Counted from the first letter of the stretch, positions 52,327 through 61,700 are shown. The stretch is DNA of 64,000 nt from Agrococcus casei LMG 22410 (GCF_900163565.1 NZ_FUHU01000003.1:62001-126000), one strand, 5' to 3'. Notes: generated by a model from the sequence alone, not told the origin. Numbers and translations: made by a program.

Positions 52327-53142
52327 TCACCAGCTGGCATCCGGGTGTCTGCGCGCGAGCACCTGCATCTCGGCGAGAATCGGGCCCAGGTAGGTCGAGT
52401 GGTGCCCGTGCCTGCCGTCGCCCGACGACTCGGAGGTCTTCGGCTCGTCGAGTTCGGCCTCTGCGAGCACCTGTCGCAGCACGTTCATGACGGGCTCTCG
52501 AAGCGCGGATGGGCGAGGCGCGGCATCGAAGCGCTCGTGCAGTTCGTCGTCGCGGAAGAGCTCGTCGAGGTACGGCCACGTGTTGATGAGCGCGCGCTCG
52601 ATGCGGCTGCGCGACTCGTCGGTGCCGCCCGCAAGGCGCAGCGTCCACTGCACAGCGTGATCGCGGTGGTAGGCGACCTCTTTGACCGACTTCGCGGCGA
52701 TGCCCGCGAGGCCGGGGGAGGAACTTTCGGCAAGCTGCGTGTAGAGCTCGAACTGGAACGCAGAGGTCAGCAGGCCCCGTGCGATCGTGTGCCCGAAGTC
52801 GCCGTTGGGCTGTTCGAACAGCCAGGCCGAGCGGAACTCGTGCTCGTCTCTGAAGTAGGCGAGCTCATCCTCGGTCTTTCCGAGGGCGGTGCCAGCGAAG
52901 TGCAGCAGGTTGCGGGCGTGGCCGAGCAGGTCGAGCGCGATGTTGCCGAGCGCGAGGTCTTCTTCGAGCTCGGGGGCGCGCGAGATCCACCAACCGAGTT
53001 GCTGGGCGAGGATGAGCGAGTCGTCGCCGATGCGCAGCGCGTACTCGGCTTCGTCGGCGCTCGCGACCAGGCCTGTGCTGGTCAGCTCGGCGTCGAGCTC
53101 GACATCGGTGACGGTGACAGAGGGCTCTGTTTCTGCGCTCAC
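52327..53142 (-). CDS. paaC: Phenylacetyl-CoA epoxidase, structural subunit
   Basis: A 271-residue ferritin-like helical subunit (DDSLILAQQLGWWISRAPELEEDLALGNIALDLLGHARNLL in pattern, then EVAYHRDHAVQWTLRLAGGT). It pairs with PaaA in the heterotetramer and lacks a full di-iron site. GTG at 53142 overlaps the paaB stop as GTGA, confirming the start. Confidence 0.95.
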   Translation of the reverse strand: MSAETEPSVTVTDVELDAELTSTGLVASADEAEYALRIGDDSLILAQQLGWWISRAPELEEDLALGNIALDLLGHARNLLHFAGTALGKTEDELAYFRDEHEFRSAWLFEQPNGDFGHTIARGLLTSAFQFELYTQLAESSSPGLAGIAAKSVKEVAYHRDHAVQWTLRLAGGTDESRSRIERALINTWPYLDELFRDDELHERFDAAPRPSALREPVMNVLRQVLAEAELDEPKTSESSGDGRHGHHSTYLGPILAEMQVLARRHPDASW

Positions 53143-53444
53143 AGGTGCGGCACCCCCTGGCTCTTCTCGTAGTACGTGGCGTGGCGGTAGTTCTTGCCGG
53201 CCGGGGACTCGAAGAACGCCTCTTTCGAGCCCGGGTCGCTGGTTGTGATCTCGCTGGCCGGAACCACCCAGATGCTCACTCCCTCGCCGCGTCGCGTGTA
53301 GAGGTCGCGGGCATTGCGCAGCGCCATCGTCTCGTCGGGTGCGTGCAGCGACCCGGCGTGCACATGGCTGAGGCCGCGGCTTGCTCGCACGAAGACCTCC
53401 CACATCGGCCACTGCTCGTCGCCAGTTGCTCCTGCCGTTGCCAT
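53139..53444 (-). CDS. paaB: Phenylacetyl-CoA epoxidase, subunit PaaB
   Basis: A 101-residue protein with PMWEVFVRASRGLSHVHAGS, ALRNARDLYTRRGEGVSIWVV and a C-terminal ATYYEKSQGVPHL, all diagnostic of PaaB. It bridges PaaAC units. The ATG shares a base with the paaA stop (TGATG). Confidence 0.95.
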   Translation of the reverse strand: MATAGATGDEQWPMWEVFVRASRGLSHVHAGSLHAPDETMALRNARDLYTRRGEGVSIWVVPASEITTSDPGSKEAFFESPAGKNYRHATYYEKSQGVPHL

Positions 53445-54406
53445 CAGGCCACTGCCTTCAGCTGTGCCGACTGCTTGCGTGCGTACTCGGCAGCTGCCTC
53501 GCGCACCCACGCGCCGTCTTCGTGCGCCTGGCGGCGGTGTTGCAGACGCTGTGCGTTGCAGTGGCCGTGGCCCTTGAGCACGTCGAAGAACTCGTCCCAG
53601 TCGATCTCGCCCATGTCCCACTGCTCTGTCTCTTCGTTCCAGCGCAGGTCTTTGTCGGGGCACTCGAGGCCGAGGGCCTCGAACTGCGGCACGAGCATGC
53701 CGACGAAGCGCTGGCGCAGCTCGTCGTTCGAGAAGCGCTTGATTTTCCAGGCCATCGACTGTGCAGAGTTGGGCGACTCGTCGTCAGGCGGGCCGAACAT
53801 CTGCAGTGACGGCCAGTACCAGCGGTTCACGGCATCCTGCGCCATCTGCTTCTGCTCAGGGGTGCCATTTGCGAGCTCGAGCAGAATCTCGAAGCCCTGC
53901 CGCTGGTGGAACGACTCCTCCTTGCAGATGCGCACCATCGCGCGGCCGTAGGGGCCATAGGATGCGCGGCACAGCGGCACCTGGTTGCAGATAGCAGCGC
54001 CGTCGACGAGCCATCCGATCGCGCCCATGTCAGCCCAGGTGGGGGTGGGGTAGTTGAAGATCGAAGAGTAGCGTGCGCGGCCCTCGATGAGCTGCTCGGT
54101 CATCGTGTCTCGTGCGATGCCGAGGGTCTGTGCCGCGGAGTAGAGGTAGAGGCCGTGGCCGGCCTCGTCTTGCACCTTGGCCATGAGGATCGCCTTGCGC
54201 TTGAGGCTCGGGGCTCGCGTGATCCAGTTGGCTTCGGGCTGCATGCCGATGATCTCGCTGTGCGCGTGCTGCGAGATCTGCCGGATCAGCGTCTTGCGGT
54301 ATGCCTCGGGCATCCAGTCGCGCGGCTCGATGCGCTGCTCTGCCTCGATGAGCGCGTCGAAGTCTGCCTGCAGCTCGTCGTCTGGGCTCGTGACTGTGGT
54401 GCTCAT
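53444..54406 (-). CDS. paaA: Phenylacetyl-CoA epoxidase, oxygenase subunit
   Basis: A 320-residue di-iron oxygenase with the metal-binding helices containing AKVQDEAGH (ExxH) and [13 protein letters not shown] (second ExxH), plus [13 protein letters not shown]. It epoxidises the aromatic ring of phenylacetyl-CoA. AAGGAGG precedes the ATG. It is the first gene of the reverse paa operon and faces paaI across a short region holding a TetR-type operator. Confidence 0.95.
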   Translation of the reverse strand: MSTTVTSPDDELQADFDALIEAEQRIEPRDWMPEAYRKTLIRQISQHAHSEIIGMQPEANWITRAPSLKRKAILMAKVQDEAGHGLYLYSAAQTLGIARDTMTEQLIEGRARYSSIFNYPTPTWADMGAIGWLVDGAAICNQVPLCRASYGPYGRAMVRICKEESFHQRQGFEILLELANGTPEQKQMAQDAVNRWYWPSLQMFGPPDDESPNSAQSMAWKIKRFSNDELRQRFVGMLVPQFEALGLECPDKDLRWNEETEQWDMGEIDWDEFFDVLKGHGHCNAQRLQHRRQAHEDGAWVREAAAEYARKQSAQLKAVA

Positions 54407-54429
54407 TGTCGCCTCCTTGCGATTCGGTC

Positions 54430-54459
54430 TTTACTGACCGATCGTTCAGTGAGTATATT
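54430..54459. promoter_or_regulatory. Divergent paa promoter with TetR/PaaR-type operator
   Basis: ACTGACCGATCGTTCAGT (54433-54450) is an 18-base dyad with one mismatched pair. On the forward strand TTTACT (54430-54435) and TATATT (54454-54459) form a -35/-10 pair with 18-base spacing around it, so a bound repressor would block paaI-paaK. The same dyad lies 27 bases from the paaA start and could also block that operon. The TetR gene at 56263 is the likely binder. Confidence 0.75.
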
Positions 54460-54504
54460 AGGCTCGCAGACATCCGGCAATACCGAACTCAATGAGGAGT
54501 GTCC

Positions 54505-54927
54505 GTGCCCGAAGCAGCAAGTGCCCCGCCGACCCGCGCATCCGAAGTCATGCAGAAGACCGATGCGGCTGCACGGATGCTCGGCATGGTGATCGAGAGA
54601 AACGAGCCGGGCGACGCGGTCGTCAGCATGGTGCTGCGCGACGACATGATGAACGGCTTCGCCATCACGCACGGCGGCCTCGTGTTCACGCTTGCCGACA
54701 CGGCATTCGCGTATGCCTGCAATGAAGACGAGCACGTGACTGTGGCACAGGGTGCAGAGATCTCGTTTCTCGCGAGCTCCAGGGCGGGCCAGACGCTGAC
54801 CGCACAAGCACGCCGTGTGGTGCGGAGCGGCCGCAACGGCATCTACGACGTGACCGTCACATCCGACGACGGCACGCGCATTGCAGAGTTCAGGGGTCGC
54901 TCGTTCACGACCTCGAAGACCGTCTGA
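54505..54927 (+). CDS. paaI: Hydroxyphenylacetyl-CoA thioesterase
   Basis: A 140-residue hotdog-fold thioesterase of the PaaI type: GDAVVSMVLRDDMMNGFAITHGGLVFTLADTAFAYACN in pattern, with the Asn/His-Gly-Gly active-site turn. It frees CoA from dead-end hydroxyphenylacetyl-CoA. GTG at 54505 is preferred because GAGGAG is well spaced; GTG 54499 is the alternative. Followed by paaK after 14 bases. Confidence 0.9.
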   Translation: MPEAASAPPTRASEVMQKTDAAARMLGMVIERNEPGDAVVSMVLRDDMMNGFAITHGGLVFTLADTAFAYACNEDEHVTVAQGAEISFLASSRAGQTLTAQARRVVRSGRNGIYDVTVTSDDGTRIAEFRGRSFTTSKTV

Positions 54928-54941
54928 CATCGAAGGAGCTG

Positions 54942-56252
54942 ATGATGACCACGCCCGATACGGTCCAAGCCGACCGCTTCGACGACGGCGAGCGACTGAC
55001 CCTCGACGAGCTGCGTGCGCTGCAGCTCGAGCGGCTGCAGTGGAGCGTGCGGCATGCGTACGACAATGTGCCGCTGTATCGCGAGAAGCTCGACGCCGCC
55101 GGGGTCTCGCCCGACGACATCACGTCGCTCGACGACATTCGCAAGCTGCCCTTCACGACCAAAGAGGATCTGCGGCAGACGTATCCGTTCGGCATGTTCG
55201 CGGTGCCGATGAGCGAGGTGTCGCGCATCCACGCCTCGAGCGGCACGACCGGGCGGCCGACCGTCGTCGGCTACACGAAGCATGACCTCGACGTGTGGGC
55301 GACAGTGCTCGCGAGGTCGCTGTACGCCTCGGGTGTGCGGCCGGGGATGATGGTGCACAACGCCTACGGCTACGGGCTCTTCACCGGCGGACTCGGTGCG
55401 CATGGCGGCATCGAGAAGCTCGGAGCCACCGTGGTGCCGATCTCGGGCGGCGGCACCGCTCGGCAGGTGCAGCTGATTCAAGACTTCAAACCAGACGTGA
55501 TTCTCTGCACGCCGTCGTATCTGCTCACGATCGCCGACGCTTTGGAAGGGGCCGGAGTAGACCCCGCGTCGACCTCGCTGAAGATCGCGGTGCTCGGCGC
55601 CGAGCCGTGGACCAACGAGATGCGTGCCGAGCTTGAGCGTCGCATGGGACTCGACGCCGTCGACATCTATGGGCTCAGCGAGGTCATGGGGCCGGGCGTC
55701 GGCAACGAGTGTGTCGAGACGAAAGACGGCCCGCACATCTGGGAGGACCATTTCTACCCCGAGGTGCTCGATCCCGACACGCTCGAGCCCGTGCCCGAGG
55801 GTGAAGAGGGGGAGCTCGTGTTCACGTCGCTGACCAAAGAGGCGTTTCCGGTGCTGCGCTACCGCACACGCGACCTCACGCGTCTGCTGCCTGGCACCGG
55901 CCGCCCGCAGTTTCGGCGCATCCAGAAGATCACCGGTCGCAATGACGACATGATCATCCTGCGTGGGGTCAACCTGTTTCCGACGCAGATCGAAGAGATC
56001 GCGCTTGAGATCGAGAACCTCACGCCACATTTCGTGCTCGAGCTGACGCGCGCCGGGACGATGGATGCGCTGACCGTGAAGATCGAGTGTGTTCCGGGGA
56101 TTCCGGCTGAAGACACCGACGTTGCCGCAGGGCTGCTGCGCAAGCGCATCAAGGATCGCATCGGCACATCCGTTGAGGTGGTGACTGTGGAGCCGGGCAC
56201 GCTGCCGCGATCTGAGGGCAAGTACAAGCGGCTCTACGACTTGCGCGACTAG
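54942..56252 (+). CDS. paaK: Phenylacetate-CoA ligase
   Basis: A 436-residue AMP-forming ligase: HASSGTTGRPTVVGYT (ATP loop), YGLSEVMGPGVGNEC, RTRDLTRLLPG and the C-terminal lysine loop SEGKYKRL. It activates phenylacetate with ATP and CoA, the first pathway step. Two adjacent ATG codons (54942 and 54945) follow AAGGAG; the second has the better spacing. Confidence 0.95.
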   Translation: MMTTPDTVQADRFDDGERLTLDELRALQLERLQWSVRHAYDNVPLYREKLDAAGVSPDDITSLDDIRKLPFTTKEDLRQTYPFGMFAVPMSEVSRIHASSGTTGRPTVVGYTKHDLDVWATVLARSLYASGVRPGMMVHNAYGYGLFTGGLGAHGGIEKLGATVVPISGGGTARQVQLIQDFKPDVILCTPSYLLTIADALEGAGVDPASTSLKIAVLGAEPWTNEMRAELERRMGLDAVDIYGLSEVMGPGVGNECVETKDGPHIWEDHFYPEVLDPDTLEPVPEGEEGELVFTSLTKEAFPVLRYRTRDLTRLLPGTGRPQFRRIQKITGRNDDMIILRGVNLFPTQIEEIALEIENLTPHFVLELTRAGTMDALTVKIECVPGIPAEDTDVAAGLLRKRIKDRIGTSVEVVTVEPGTLPRSEGKYKRLYDLRD

Positions 56253-56262
56253 CATCGGTCGA

Positions 56263-56856
56263 GTGACGGTGAGCGAGAAGCGGGGCAGGCCAGGCTATGA
56301 CCGCGAGGGCATTCTGCAGGTGGCGGTCGGCGTGTTCAATGAGCACGGCTATGACGCGACGTCTGTGGGTGTGCTTGCTGAGCGCCTAGGGCTGAGCAAA
56401 TCGGCGATCTATCACCACTTCGGGTCGAAGAGCGAGTTGCTTGAGGTGGCGCTCGATCGTGCGCTGGGCGCTTTGGAGAGTGCTCGCGACAAGGCGCTGG
56501 CGGGCGAAGGGTCTGCGGCGGAGCAGCTTGAGGCTGTTCTGCGCGGTGCCGTGCAGGTGCTCGTGGCCGAGCTGCCGTACGTGACGCTGCTGCTGCGGGT
56601 GCGCGGCAACACCGACGTCGAGCGTGCTGCTGTGACGCGGCGACGTGCGTTCGACCGTTCGATGCGGGCGCTGGTCGAGGCGGCGCGTGACGAGGGCTCG
56701 CTGCGTGACGGAGTCGATGCGGGGCTGGCCGAGCGCCTGCTGTTCGGCATGATCAACTCGATTGCCGAGTGGTACCGCCCCGAGCAGGGTGGTTCGGCCG
56801 ATGTCATTGCAGACCACGTGGTGTCGCTTGCTACGGCGGGGCTGTTTCGGGGCTAG
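56263..56856 (+). CDS. paaR: TetR-family regulator, probable PaaR
   Basis: A 197-residue TetR protein with the helix-turn-helix VFNEHGYDATSVGVLAERLG followed by LSKSAIYHHFGSKSELL and a helical ligand domain. It starts 10 bases after paaK. Actinobacterial paa operons are typically repressed by a TetR-type PaaR that is released by phenylacetyl-CoA; the divergent paa operator is the expected target. GTG at 56263; a second GTG two codons later is possible. Confidence 0.85.
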   Translation: MTVSEKRGRPGYDREGILQVAVGVFNEHGYDATSVGVLAERLGLSKSAIYHHFGSKSELLEVALDRALGALESARDKALAGEGSAAEQLEAVLRGAVQVLVAELPYVTLLLRVRGNTDVERAAVTRRRAFDRSMRALVEAARDEGSLRDGVDAGLAERLLFGMINSIAEWYRPEQGGSADVIADHVVSLATAGLFRG

Positions 56857-56858
56857 GC

Positions 56859-57608
56859 GTGGGTGCGTTCGTGCGAATCCCGGCCGATGTTGTGCACCTG
56901 GCGGATGCACGACGCGCCACCGAGCGCAGTGTTCGGCTGCTGAGCTTTCAGGTTGCGACGACGACGGTCACTGCAGACGACTTCGCGGCGGGCAGGTTTC
57001 TTGCTGCGGGCGCGATCGGAGGGGCACCCGCGTCCGGCGTGAGCTGGTGCGAAGCAGTCAGCTGGTGCAACAGAGCCTCGGAACATGATGGGCTCGAGCC
57101 GGCATACGTGTTGGCGGGCGAGACGGTGCACTGGAACCCAGCCTCTGACGGATATCGCCTTCCGACCGAGGCCGAGTGGGTGCTCGCGAGCAAAGGCGGT
57201 GTCGACGGCCCCCGATACGGGGCTCTTTGCGACATCGGCTGGACCGCGGCAGACGGGGTGCTCGCACCGCAGCCGGTCGCGCAGAAGCGTGCCAATGCAT
57301 ACGGTGTGTTCGACGTGCTCGGCAATGTCTGGGAATGGTGCTGGGACCGCCTCGACCCCGCACGGTATGGCGACTATCGCGTCTTCAAGGGCGGCGGATG
57401 GGCTGACCCCGAGTGGAGCTGCAGAGTCGGTGTTCGACGGGGCAACGCACCCGATGCTGTCGTCGACGACGTCGGTTTTCGTGTTGTGCGCGGAGTTGTC
57501 GCTGCGGAATCAGGTGTCGACGGCGGCCAGGGGTGGTCAGAGTCGGCCGACCGTGCGCGAGCATCGCTCTCGGGGCCGCTGCCCGTGGGGTGGACGCCGC
57601 TGCCGTAG
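56859..57608 (+). CDS. Formylglycine-generating-enzyme-like (SUMF1-fold) protein
   Basis: A 249-residue protein with the FGE-sulfatase/DinB-like fold motifs GVSWCEAVSWCNRAS, YRLPTEAEWVLASKGG, NAYGVFDVLGNVWEWCWD and GGGWADPEWSCRVGVRRGN, ending near VGFRVVRG. The two-cysteine active site of true FGE is incomplete: one cysteine (EWSCRV) is present but its partner five residues earlier is not, so formylglycine formation is unlikely. It starts two bases after the TetR gene. No sulfatase gene is nearby. Role unknown. Confidence 0.8.
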   Translation: MGAFVRIPADVVHLADARRATERSVRLLSFQVATTTVTADDFAAGRFLAAGAIGGAPASGVSWCEAVSWCNRASEHDGLEPAYVLAGETVHWNPASDGYRLPTEAEWVLASKGGVDGPRYGALCDIGWTAADGVLAPQPVAQKRANAYGVFDVLGNVWEWCWDRLDPARYGDYRVFKGGGWADPEWSCRVGVRRGNAPDAVVDDVGFRVVRGVVAAESGVDGGQGWSESADRARASLSGPLPVGWTPLP

Positions 57609-57640
57609 TTTCCCCTGCCGTAGTCGATTTTCTCGGTCGC

Positions 57641-57847
57641 TCAGGCGGTCGGCGTCGAGTATTGACGCAACGTCGCCCACAGACCGAGAAAGTCGGCGGT
57701 GTCCGGGGCGGGCACGAGCCACACCGTGTCAGCGGTGCCGGGTAGCCTGTCATCACGTTCAAGAGTCGCGGCCGTAGGTACCTGGCTGGTCGCGCGACAA
57801 CCCGAATCCATCGATTCCCGGGTGTCCCAGGGCAAGAACGGGCTCAC
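57641..57847 (-). CDS. Possible small protein or gene remnant
   Basis: In the 295-base gap 57609-57903 a reverse-strand frame ends ADTVWLVPAPDTADFLGLWA followed by TLRQYSTPTA and a stop, with strongly G/C-ending codons like real coding sequence. Upstream codons look less convincing, so this may be the end of a decayed gene. A 10-base inverted repeat TTTCTCGGTC/GACCGAGAAA (57629-57638 and 57682-57691) spans its 3' end. No family recognised. Confidence 0.3.
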   Translation of the reverse strand: MSPFLPWDTRESMDSGCRATSQVPTAATLERDDRLPGTADTVWLVPAPDTADFLGLWATLRQYSTPTA

Positions 57848-57903
57848 GAATCATCGTGATGCAAGCATCGATGGGGCACTGCCCCAGAGAGGGGCAAGAG
57901 CCC

Positions 57904-58292
57904 ATGTCTGTATTCAAGAATCGCGATGCCGAGGCACGCGAGCGCCTCGGCCGCGATGCGATCGAGGCGGCGTACGCCGCGCCGGATGCTGAGTTGGTCA
58001 TCGAGACCGGCTTCTGGAAAGGCTTCACGAAGGCGGCTGCGCGGGCCTGGTGCTGGAATCTCTTCCAGTTCGAGCCGTACGGCTTCATCATCCCGGCGTC
58101 ATTCGCCACGAGTCGTCAGCAGCAGGAGCTCGAGAGCGGGTTGATTCCCGAGAACGAGCTATATGCGAAGCGAGCGCGTGACTTCGTGCTGTTCGGTCAG
58201 TCGCCGTTGCAGTATGGGAGAACCGGCTGGCGATGTCGTCGCCGACGTTCTGCTGGGCTGACGTGCGGTTTGTCGCCGAGAAGGGAAGTTGA
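57904..58292 (+). pseudogene. Hypothetical gene with a frameshift near its 3' end
   Basis: ATG 57904 opens a coding-like reading (MSVFKNRDAEARERLGRDAI, later CWNLFQFEPYGFIIPASF) to about 58213, after which this frame becomes arginine-rich and loses coding character. From 58215 another frame reads WENRLAMSSPTFCWADVRFV then AEKGS and TGA at 58290, with high G/C third positions. Restoring one base near 58214 would join them (LQYWENRL). So it is a frameshifted gene of about 130 codons, or has a sequence error. Family unknown. Confidence 0.6.
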
Positions 58293-58400
58293 TCCGATAC
58301 TCGGCCGACGCCAGTCCCGATCGTCGTACCGTGGACGGGTAACGACGAAGCGGCTCTCGACACCTGAATCGGTGCGCAGCGAGCAGCGGGGCCTGAAGGT

Positions 58401-58716
58401 GTGCGCGACAACTTTCGGAAGCTCAGCAAGGCTGAGCGGGGTGCGATCATCGCGCGTCTAGAGGTCAGGCATGGATCGCGATCACCCGTGCGCCTCATCT
58501 GCCTGTTCGTGCTGGCGCTTGCTGTGTCGGTGGCGGTGCTGATGCTCGCGGGTGGCGCCGGTGTTCGTACTTTGGGTCTGCTGACTGCTGACTGCTGGTG
58601 GAGCGGGGATTATCGTGTCGGTCATCCTACTCGCTGATTTCGGTGCAAACGCATGGAAGAAGGAGCTCGCCGTGAAGCTGCGTCTGATCTATGACGAGGG
58701 CCAGACGCAGCGCTGA
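58401..58716 (+). pseudogene. Small membrane protein gene broken by a 7-base tandem duplication
   Basis: From GTG 58401 the frame encodes DNFRKLSKAERGAIIARLEV then a hydrophobic helix. At 58578-58598 the DNA reads CTGCTGA CTGCTGA CTGCTGG. Removing one 7-base unit restores a single frame: LGLLTAGGAGIIVSVILLAD, then FGANAWKKELAVKLRLIYDE and a stop at 58714. The intact product would be about 100 residues with two transmembrane helices. The next 39 bases to the DUF2075 gene's 3' end hold nothing notable; the stretch 58293-58400 shows no gene. Confidence 0.75.
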
Positions 58717-58755
58717 CGTAACGGTCAAGAAGGCGCGCCAGTACAGTGCAGTGCG

Positions 58756-60474
58756 TCAAAGGAACTTTCGGAAGTGCTCGCGCAGATCAGGGTCGCAGAC
58801 GTAGACGTAGGTGCCATGGATTCCTCTCGTCAGGAGGACCGTGTAGATGTTACGCACGTACTCCAGCAGGTCGTCGTCTGAGTACGTGATACCCAACTTC
58901 GGATTGTTCTCTCGACCCTTCTTGTCGAAGTAGTCGACGCGACTGAACACGACGCGTCCAGTTGCCTTGTCGAAGCGGAGGTCGGGACCGATGATGACGC
59001 CCGCATAATTCAGGTCATAGCCCTGCACTGTATGAATCGAGCCGACCTCCTCAACAGAGCCAGGTGCGCTGATCCAGTCGCGATCAGTCGAGTTCCACCT
59101 CATCTGTTCGCCATCGATATCGATGTCGAAGGCATCTTTGTCTTTCTTGGTCTTCCAAGGCCAGGCGTAGCCGGCGACGATCCGGGATAGCCCGTTCCGC
59201 GCATCCTGTTTCCGAATTTCACGCCGCATATCCCCGAGGTCATTGAAAAACTTGAGGTCGTAGCCGTCGAAAGTTTCGCGTGCATCCGGGGGAGTGTCGC
59301 CGAGCAATGACCTCACGTACCCGACGTAGTCCTGCTCGGCAGCCACCCGCATCTGTGAACGCAGTGGGTACAGCCGGCCGTGCCCAGACACTTCGTCGAC
59401 CAGAGCCGCGGTGGTGTTGGCAGGCAGGTCAGCCGGTCGCACACTCTGGCCTGTGTCGAGCATGAAGATCGCATGTCTGCTCTGCTTGCGTATCCAGTCG
59501 AGCTGGGTGAAGCGGATGTCGTCTTCGCCGAAGAGCTTGACGTTGATGTCTGCGAATTTCTTGTTGAGCGGGCCCGACGGTTGATTGGCTCGGTGGTTGA
59601 GACGGTGGGCTTCGTCAACGATCAGTAGGTCGAAGGGCTCATCGCTATCGCCGACTGCGAATGGCGACAGAACCATGCTCTTGCTGAGGCCCGGGGTCAG
59701 GCCGAAGACTCTCGCGATCGACTCGCGCAGTGACTGCTGCGGCACGACGATGCCGAATCTGACTGTTTTCAGCAGCTCTCCATGGCCAAGCGTGAAGAAG
59801 TCGCTGAAGATGGAGTCGCTGTCGAGCGGTTCGTCGGGATGGTGACGACGGATGTCTTCGAGCAGTTTCAGAAGATAGATTGCGACGACGGTCTTTCCGG
59901 TGCCAGGACTTCCCTGGATCACGGCGGTGCTCGGCTGGCCTTCCTCCAAGTCCGCGAACAGCCCGTCGAGGATGTCTTCGACGGCGATCGCCTGATCGTG
60001 ATTGAGTGCTTTGAACGGCGAAAGCTTGAACAGATCGCTGTTGATGATTTCGGGCAGCGTGCGCTTGAACAGGTGCTCTTGCGTGCGGAGCTGCTCGAAG
60101 ACCGCGTCGAACGTTCTGCTGTACGACTCGCGATCGTAATAGTCCGCATCCGTGATGCCAGCGTTGCTGTTGAGCACCTCGAGTTGGCCGTCCCCGGAGA
60201 ACATACGGATCAGAAACGACTCGAGATCCAGACACGCTGACTTATTGAATGTCTCGTCGAGCACGACACGGACCCATTGCAGATTCTGCTTGTCTTGCGA
60301 GACGAGGTGCTGCCGCATGCGGCTCTCAGCGTTGAGGGATTCGCCGACATACACCTGCGAGTCGTCGTTCATCACGTAGACGACGGGCCAGTTGCGGTGT
60401 CGAGGATGTGCTGAGCCCCAATCGCGGATGTGGTCGGCAGCGAACGGGAAGGTCTCGAGGCTAAAGACGGTCAT
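58756..60474 (-). CDS. GIY-YIG nuclease-DUF2075 helicase fusion
   Basis: A 572-residue protein. Residues 1-90 hold a GIY-YIG-like module (PVVYVMNDDSQVYVGESLNA, then RMRQHL). From about 170 a DUF2075 superfamily 1 helicase/ATPase follows: Walker A GSPGTGKTVVAIYL, LLIVDEAHRLNHRA, SQMRVAAEQD, SIHTVQGYDLNYAGVIIG and VLLTRGIHGTYVYV. Such proteins occur in variable genome regions. The ATG overlaps the MazG-like gene by 14 bases, so the two make a coupled pair. A nucleic-acid-directed defence role is inference. Confidence 0.85.
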   Translation of the reverse strand: MTVFSLETFPFAADHIRDWGSAHPRHRNWPVVYVMNDDSQVYVGESLNAESRMRQHLVSQDKQNLQWVRVVLDETFNKSACLDLESFLIRMFSGDGQLEVLNSNAGITDADYYDRESYSRTFDAVFEQLRTQEHLFKRTLPEIINSDLFKLSPFKALNHDQAIAVEDILDGLFADLEEGQPSTAVIQGSPGTGKTVVAIYLLKLLEDIRRHHPDEPLDSDSIFSDFFTLGHGELLKTVRFGIVVPQQSLRESIARVFGLTPGLSKSMVLSPFAVGDSDEPFDLLIVDEAHRLNHRANQPSGPLNKKFADINVKLFGEDDIRFTQLDWIRKQSRHAIFMLDTGQSVRPADLPANTTAALVDEVSGHGRLYPLRSQMRVAAEQDYVGYVRSLLGDTPPDARETFDGYDLKFFNDLGDMRREIRKQDARNGLSRIVAGYAWPWKTKKDKDAFDIDIDGEQMRWNSTDRDWISAPGSVEEVGSIHTVQGYDLNYAGVIIGPDLRFDKATGRVVFSRVDYFDKKGRENNPKLGITYSDDDLLEYVRNIYTVLLTRGIHGTYVYVCDPDLREHFRKFL

Positions 60475-60778
60475 ATTTGGTGCTCCGGCCACGCGCCTTG
60501 TCGGGAGGGTACTTCTCGCGCGTCTTGGCGAGCTTCTGACTGATGATGGTGTCGGGGTCGAGGCCCAAGCGGTCGGCGAGATGTAGGCAGTAAGTGAGGA
60601 CGTCGGCGAGTTCGTCCTTGGCCGCTGCGAGGTCGGCGTCACCCCATTGGAAGCACTCTAGGAGCTCACCGGCTTCGATGCTGATGCTCTTGGCGAGATT
60701 CTCAGGCGTGTGAAACTGCTGCCAGTCGCGCTCGGCAACGAACGCGCGCAGGGCATCGCGAGTGGCTACTGTGACCAT
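60461..60778 (-). CDS. MazG-like nucleotide pyrophosphohydrolase, coupled to DUF2075 gene
   Basis: A 105-residue protein of the all-alpha NTP pyrophosphatase family (RS21-C6/dCTPase type): NLAKSISIEAGELLECFQWG (ExxE after the first helix) and AAAKDELADVLTYCLHLADR (ExxD). It hydrolyses nucleoside triphosphates to monophosphates. It is upstream of, and overlaps, the GIY-YIG-DUF2075 gene. Depleting or cleaning the nucleotide pool fits an anti-phage pair, but the activity here is untested. Confidence 0.85.
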   Translation of the reverse strand: MVTVATRDALRAFVAERDWQQFHTPENLAKSISIEAGELLECFQWGDADLAAAKDELADVLTYCLHLADRLGLDPDTIISQKLAKTREKYPPDKARGRSTKYDRL

Positions 60779-60869
60779 GGCTCAAAGCTAGCAGTGAGGA
60801 CACCACGTGCTGTCGGATGGAAGTGTCCAATCGATTCCCTTTCACACTCCACTCATAGCTGGAAAATTG

Positions 60870-61689
<820 letters not shown>

Positions 61690-61700
61690 TAGCGCTGATG

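Noticed and set aside
56859-57608. True formylglycine-generating enzyme for a sulfatase
   Set aside because: The fold motifs are present, but one of the two active-site cysteines is missing and no sulfatase gene is near.
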